This document shows positions 62,200 to 64,000 of a DNA stretch of 64,000 nt, piece by piece. Where the stretch lies: assembly GCA_028023455.1 (NCBI GenBank), contig JAQFVV010000157.1, positions 2,168,001-2,232,000 of the forward strand. The letters run 5' to 3'. A program made the position numbers and the translations under genes. Source of the DNA: Epiperipatus broadwayi (Eukaryota > Onychophora > Udeonychophora > Euonychophora > Peripatidae). The notes beneath the pieces were generated by a model, which worked only from the letters and a program-made list of their open reading frames with translations, ran no database searches and was not told the origin of the DNA. The first letter of the stretch is position 1. Each line of letters begins with the position of its first letter.

Positions 62200-64000
62200 T
62201 ACATCAAGTTCAGTATAGACAATGTATTTTATTTCAATATTACTATTTAATATTTATTATAACATATATATTTGTTTATTGATTGATTTATACTTTTGTC
62301 AATCTTTTTTTTTTTTGCAATATTAAACTTATAGTTGAATAATAATAATTATATGATTGTTTTATATTGGGTATAAGCATATTAGAACTCATAAGTTAAA
62401 TTCAGTCTAATTAAATGAATTTTCTTTGATATGACTACATACATTTGGCCATGTGGACTAAATATATTTTCTATAATATATTAAAAAAAAAATTCTATTA
62501 GATTATAATAAATAAGTTTTCTTCTTGATGTTAAATTATAAAGTCTTAGCTAAATGTTTAATATTATTGTTTAAAATAATTTACTTAGCATATTTAAATA
62601 TTAATTAATTAAGAAATACTAATTAGATTATTTAATGTTTGATTAAAAATCCCAAGTTAATTGTTTAGATTTAAATAGGAATTAGTTAAAGCTGTCATGT
62701 TTTAGGTATAAACAGTTAATAAAGTTGTTTTATTCTGTTCAAAATATGATTGTTTAATTAGAATCTCTGTTAGTAATAAAATACATGAATTTAAAATAAT
62801 AATTTATAAAATGTTAGTTCATATAACAATTATTTAAATTCAGAGTTTGGAGATGTTGAGTTTAAATGTGATTGATTAGAATAAATTTCAATTTAAATAA
62901 ATTTTAAATTAACTACTTTTTAAATAGGTAAAAGGTTAACTTTATTTCTCTTAGAGTAATAGTTATATCTATTTTAAATAAAGGTAATTTTAAAAGGTCT
63001 CTGGAAATAAAATAAAAAGTATATTTTGAGTGGAAAATACCTAATTTAAAAATGTAAGTAAATAAGTTTAAATTAGTTAAGTAAATCATTTATGTAATAA
63101 TTAAATTGCAATTAATAAAGTTTGTTATCAGTCTAGACATCACATGAATAGAGTTAGTCTGGATTAAAAAGTTCAAGGTCATGTTAATTATGAAAGTTTA
63201 AAACTATGCTAGTAATTTTAATATCTTGCATCCATATTTAAATGGGATTGGTTAAACTAAGTCATCTGATAGTAATTGTAAAAAACATACACACATAGGT
63301 GGTTTGATATATAAAGGAAAAATCAGAAAATAATTATTAGTGTGTATGTTGAAATTATTTAAATTACTGAAATTATTGATTGGATTTTATTTCATTTTTT
63401 TAAAAATCACTTTAAAAGTTTGGGATTGATTTTTTTTATCATTTCAAATGTCTAAATAAAAAAGTTAAAAGTTATCCATTGCAATATTACCCTAAGATAT
63501 ATGTTTAACCAACTTCTCAAGTAGTAAATCACAGAAAGATGCTACAAATCCTATATTAACTTTAATGGAAACTAATTATATATTGGAAGCATATGTTTAT
63601 TTTATCATTATTCTAAGACAATTAATTTGAACTTTGGCTGTAATAATTGCTTTTGACACTTTAAATAATGTTTTAAATCTTTATTAATACATTTTATTTA
63701 TTAATTAAGTATTTATTACATGTTTGATAAAACTCTGACCTAAAGATTAATAATTGATGAATAATTTTATGAAAGATAAATTACTCTTAATTTGTTTTGG
63801 AAATATGTATAAAAGTCATTATATTTTTGTCAAATTAAAATTATAATAATGATGAATTCTTGTAGAAGCATTGAATTCATTAAGAATAGAAGAAATTGCA
63901 ATGATTTAGAATTACATTATATAATTTTAAAGAAAGAAAAAATCATAAGAATCAGCTTTTTCAATACTTAGAAGAAAAGATTTTATTCATTTGATTTTCT
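62200..64000. other. Very AT-rich DNA to the end of the window
   Basis: TTTAAAT-type low-complexity sequence with no ORF above 60 codons and no repeat shared with the rest of the window. Confidence 0.5.

Overview
The window looks like AT-rich, gene-poor, repeat-dense nuclear DNA of an animal. The only host gene I can name is the last exon of TAF4 (TFIID subunit 4) at 18827-18937 on the + strand. It has a clear splice acceptor and about 1.2 kb of A/T-rich 3' UTR with several AATAAA signals. I found no other TAF4 exon in the 18.8 kb upstream, so positions 1-18826 are best read as one very long last intron. The rest, from about 20.1 kb to the end, has no host exon that I recognise. The mix of RTE-type LINEs, Penelope-like elements (PLEs) and hammerhead-bearing repeats suggests a lophotrochozoan, perhaps a cephalopod mollusc. 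That taxonomic guess is inference.

Layout. 1-18.8 kb: intron with a dispersed repeat (2.0-2.7 kb), a tandem-type repeat copy (3.45-3.86 kb), a compound hammerhead-repeat insertion (5.24-6.03 kb), a decayed minus-strand LINE (6.34-6.9 kb), a MITE with 8-bp target-site duplication (TSD) (7.02-7.17 kb), a foldback MITE (11.63 kb), a perfect 85-bp inverted repeat with 13-bp TSD (12.53 kb), a 945-bp inverted dimer with 16-bp TSD (13.37 kb), and a compositionally distinct block (15.1-17.6 kb). 18.8-20.1 kb: TAF4 end. 21.6 kb: hammerhead-repeat copy. 23.15-25.8 kb: decayed RTE-type LINE. 28.0 kb: another hammerhead-repeat copy. 31.66-32.20 kb: a second hammerhead family. 35.0-36.1 kb: TA-flanked DNA transposon. 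37.3-38.1 kb: hAT-like element. 38.7-39.4 kb: tandem-plus-inverted repeat. 43.3-44.7 kb: a large palindrome made of four hammerhead-repeat units. 48.5-49.5 kb: second copy of the 2.0-kb repeat. 49.5 kb: tRNA-derived SINE. 54.4-54.9 kb: tandem repeat with a hammerhead relic. 55.8-58.9 kb: a second RTE-type LINE split by a 5'-truncated PLE that still shows YVDD and GIY-YIG domains.

The most interesting system is a set of short repeats, about 350-475 bp per unit, that sit as tandem dimers or as tandem-plus-inverted compounds. They are flanked by TSDs of about 9-16 bp. Two unrelated families among them carry what read as complete type I hammerhead self-cleaving ribozymes: 44526-44584 and its inverted twins, and 31731-31790 on the minus strand. 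This matches the published idea of animal retrozymes (small non-autonomous circular-RNA retroelements thought to use PLE machinery), and a PLE with the matching endonuclease lies in the same window. Which elements mobilise which is inference.
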